A stretch of 15,197 nt of DNA from Acidobacteriaceae bacterium (lineage in GTDB: Bacteria; Acidobacteriota; Terriglobia; Terriglobales; Acidobacteriaceae), in NCBI GenBank assembly GCA_003162255.1, contig PMMJ01000364.1:6685-21881 (forward strand), given 5' to 3'. The notes beneath the pieces were generated by a model. That model saw nothing but the letters and a program-made list of their open reading frames with translations, searched no databases and was not told where the DNA came from. This document shows positions 13,576 to 15,197 of the stretch, piece by piece. Position 1 is the first letter of the stretch. Every line of letters begins with the position of its first letter. The position numbers were made by a program, and so were the translations under genes.

Positions 13576-15197
13576 TTGGATCGATCGAACGAACCAGTTC
13601 AGGATCAAGAGCACGCTGCCTGCTCTCTCGACGCCAGCCATGTGCTGACGTGGGAGGAGATCGCGAATTTGGCGGCGGAGCCCGGCAAGCCAGCCGAGAC
13701 CCTGACGAACGTGGTCGCCTTGATTGCCCGACGCTTTGGCACCGATGTTTGCTCCGCCTACCTGCTGGAGCCCGACCGCGCCAACCTGGTTCTGGCCGCG
13801 ACGATCGGGCTGCGCCGGGAATGCGTCGGCAAGCTACGCATGGCAGTCAGTGAAGGGCTCGCGGGGCTGGTGGCGGAACAGGTCCGACCGGTGGTTGTTG
13901 AACAGGTCAGGAATCATCCGCGCTTCAAGTACTTCAGCGAAGCGGGCGAGGATGCCTACCAATCGTTCCTGGGAGTTCCACTCATTGATCGCGGTGTGCT
14001 GCAGGGCGTTTTAGTGGTTCAAACCGTGGGGCCGCACGTCTTTACTGAAGAGGAAACGCGTTTGCTCACGGAGGCGGCAAACCGGGTGGCGCACATCGTG
14101 AGCGAAGCCCGCACGCTCGACCGTTTCATCGCGCCTGCCCAGGAGCGGCTCTGGACGCTGGCCCGCAACATGTGGTGGAGCTGGGATCACGATACCTCCG
14201 GCTTGTTCCGCGATATCGATCCATTGCGCTGGAGCCAGCTCAATCACAGTCCGGTCTCGCTGCTGAACGAGTATCCTCTGGAAAAACTCGAAGCGCGCGC
14301 CGCCGAACTCGTCCTGCATAGCCGGATCAACTATGCCTATCGCCGCTTGTGCGAGTATCAGGACGCGGAGCGAACCTGGGGTGCGCGCCACGCCGGCGTG
14401 CTGCGGCCTCGGCCCGTGGCTTATTTCTCCGCGGAATTCGGCGTGCATGAATCTCTCCCGGTCTATTCCGGTGGACTTGGAGTTCTGGCTGGCGATCACA
14501 TCAAGAGCGCCTCCGATCTCGGCATCCCTCTCATCGGCGTGGGCCTGTTTTATGGCCAAGGATATTTCCGCCAGCGTCTTGACCGCGACGGCTGGCAACA
14601 TGAGGAATACCTCGAGACCGATGTCAACCAACTTGCCATGGAAACGGCGATCGGGACCAACGGCAGACCGGTCGTAGTGCAAGTCGAAACCCGCCATGGG
14701 GCGATCCATGCGAAAGTCTGGCGCGTGAAAGTGGGCCGTTGCGAATTATTTCTCCTCGACTCCGATGTGGAAGGAAATGCTCCGGAAGACCGCGAGCTGA
14801 CCTCGCGTTTGTACGGGGGCGACGGCCGCGTTCGCGTGCATCAGGAACTGCTTCTGGGCGTGGGCGGCTTGCGCGCTCTGAAGGCACTCGGCATCACCCC
14901 CGGGGTTCTTCACCTGAACGAAGGACATAGCGCATTTGCCGTCCTCGAAGCGATTCGCCAACGCATGGAAGAGGAGGGCATCGGCTTCGAGAAGGCGGTG
15001 CCGCGCGTGGCCCGTGAAGTAGTTTTCACGACCCACACCCCGGTACCTGCCGGCCACGATCGCTTTGACTCCGATCTGATTGAAGAGCACCTCGGACCTC
15101 TGCGTGAGGCCCTCGGTCTTTCCAGGCAGAGTTTCATGGCGCTGGGGCGCGAGGATCCCGACAGCGACGAGCGTTTCTGCATGACCGTGCTCGGCCT
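13576..15197 (+). CDS. GAF-domain-fused alpha-glucan (glycogen) phosphorylase, 3'-truncated by window
   Basis: The reading frame is open from the TTG at 13576 to the window end (540 residues seen). Residues about 40-178 form a GAF domain (SAYLLEPDRANLVLAATIGL, SFLGVPLIDRGVLQGVLVVQT), which most resembles the GAF domain of PtsP (nitrogen-PTS enzyme I). From about 181 comes the N-terminal phosphorylase region DUF3417-like (ARNMWWSWDHDTSGLFRDIDPLRWSQL), then the GT35 catalytic domain (VAYFSAEFGVHESLPVYSGGLGVLAGDHIKSASDLG, in parts from 281; LNEGHSAF; TTHTPVPAGHDRF). GT35 enzymes release glucose-1-phosphate from alpha-1,4-glucans using pyridoxal phosphate; that cofactor lysine lies beyond the window. 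A GAF domain in front suggests allosteric control by a small ligand. The aldo/keto reductase upstream is divergent, so the leader here is long and contains hairpins. Confidence 0.88.
   Translation, partial: MDRSNEPVQDQEHAACSLDASHVLTWEEIANLAAEPGKPAETLTNVVALIARRFGTDVCSAYLLEPDRANLVLAATIGLRRECVGKLRMAVSEGLAGLVAEQVRPVVVEQVRNHPRFKYFSEAGEDAYQSFLGVPLIDRGVLQGVLVVQTVGPHVFTEEETRLLTEAANRVAHIVSEARTLDRFIAPAQERLWTLARNMWWSWDHDTSGLFRDIDPLRWSQLNHSPVSLLNEYPLEKLEARAAELVLHSRINYAYRRLCEYQDAERTWGARHAGVLRPRPVAYFSAEFGVHESLPVYSGGLGVLAGDHIKSASDLGIPLIGVGLFYGQGYFRQRLDRDGWQHEEYLETDVNQLAMETAIGTNGRPVVVQVETRHGAIHAKVWRVKVGRCELFLLDSDVEGNAPEDRELTSRLYGGDGRVRVHQELLLGVGGLRALKALGITPGVLHLNEGHSAFAVLEAIRQRMEEEGIGFEKAVPRVAREVVFTTHTPVPAGHDRFDSDLIEEHLGPLREALGLSRQSFMALGREDPDSDERFCMTVLG

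Overview
The window looks like a chromosomal segment of a soil Acidobacteriota bacterium (Terriglobia, Koribacter/Sulfotelmatobacter type). This is inferred from high GC content, a BlaI/M56 regulator pair, many carbohydrate-active enzymes, and the type of multi-spanning glycosyltransferase present. No marker gene (rRNA, tRNA) is present to confirm it. I see no CRISPR array, insertion sequence, integrase, tRNA or rRNA; gene order looks like ordinary chromosome.

Layout. (1) 1-1768, plus strand: the tail of a GH5-type glycoside hydrolase, then a secreted GH39-type glycoside hydrolase. (2) 1824-4394, minus strand: a stand-alone ClpB-D2-like AAA+ ATPase, its intrinsic terminator, then a galactose-mutarotase-fold protein. 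(3) 4710-6401, plus: a membrane-anchored or secreted LysM-like plus DUF4015/COG1306 putative glycoside hydrolase with an in-frame 15-bp repeat insert. (4) 6423-8060, minus: a multi-spanning GT-C-type glycosyltransferase. (5) 8341-11940, plus: a signalling and proteolysis cluster made of a BlaI/MecI-family repressor, a BlaR1/M56 membrane metallopeptidase overlapping it by ATGA, and a Do/HtrA-family periplasmic serine protease. (6) 11941-13054: terminator-like hairpins and a convergent aldo/keto reductase on the minus strand. (7) 13576-15197 (runs off the end), plus: a GAF domain fused to an alpha-glucan phosphorylase, using a TTG start after a long structured leader.

How the genes fit together. 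The strongest functional signal is the cluster at 8341-11940. A near-identical 16-bp dyad (AACTA-N6-TAGTT, 14/16 identical) sits just upstream of the repressor gene and again just upstream of the HtrA gene. The repressor therefore probably controls both its own operon and the protease, which suggests a BlaR/BlaI-type envelope-stress circuit whose output is a periplasmic protease rather than a beta-lactamase. The second point of interest is the PtsP-like GAF domain on the glycogen/alpha-glucan phosphorylase, an apparent built-in ligand sensor for storage-glucan breakdown. The third is that three genes (DUF4015 hydrolase, repressor, M56 peptidase) each carry imperfect in-frame tandem repeats with the same 15-bp period. 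The remaining genes are mostly sugar-active enzymes (GH5, GH39, DUF4015, mutarotase fold, phosphorylase), which fits a polysaccharide-degrading soil heterotroph.
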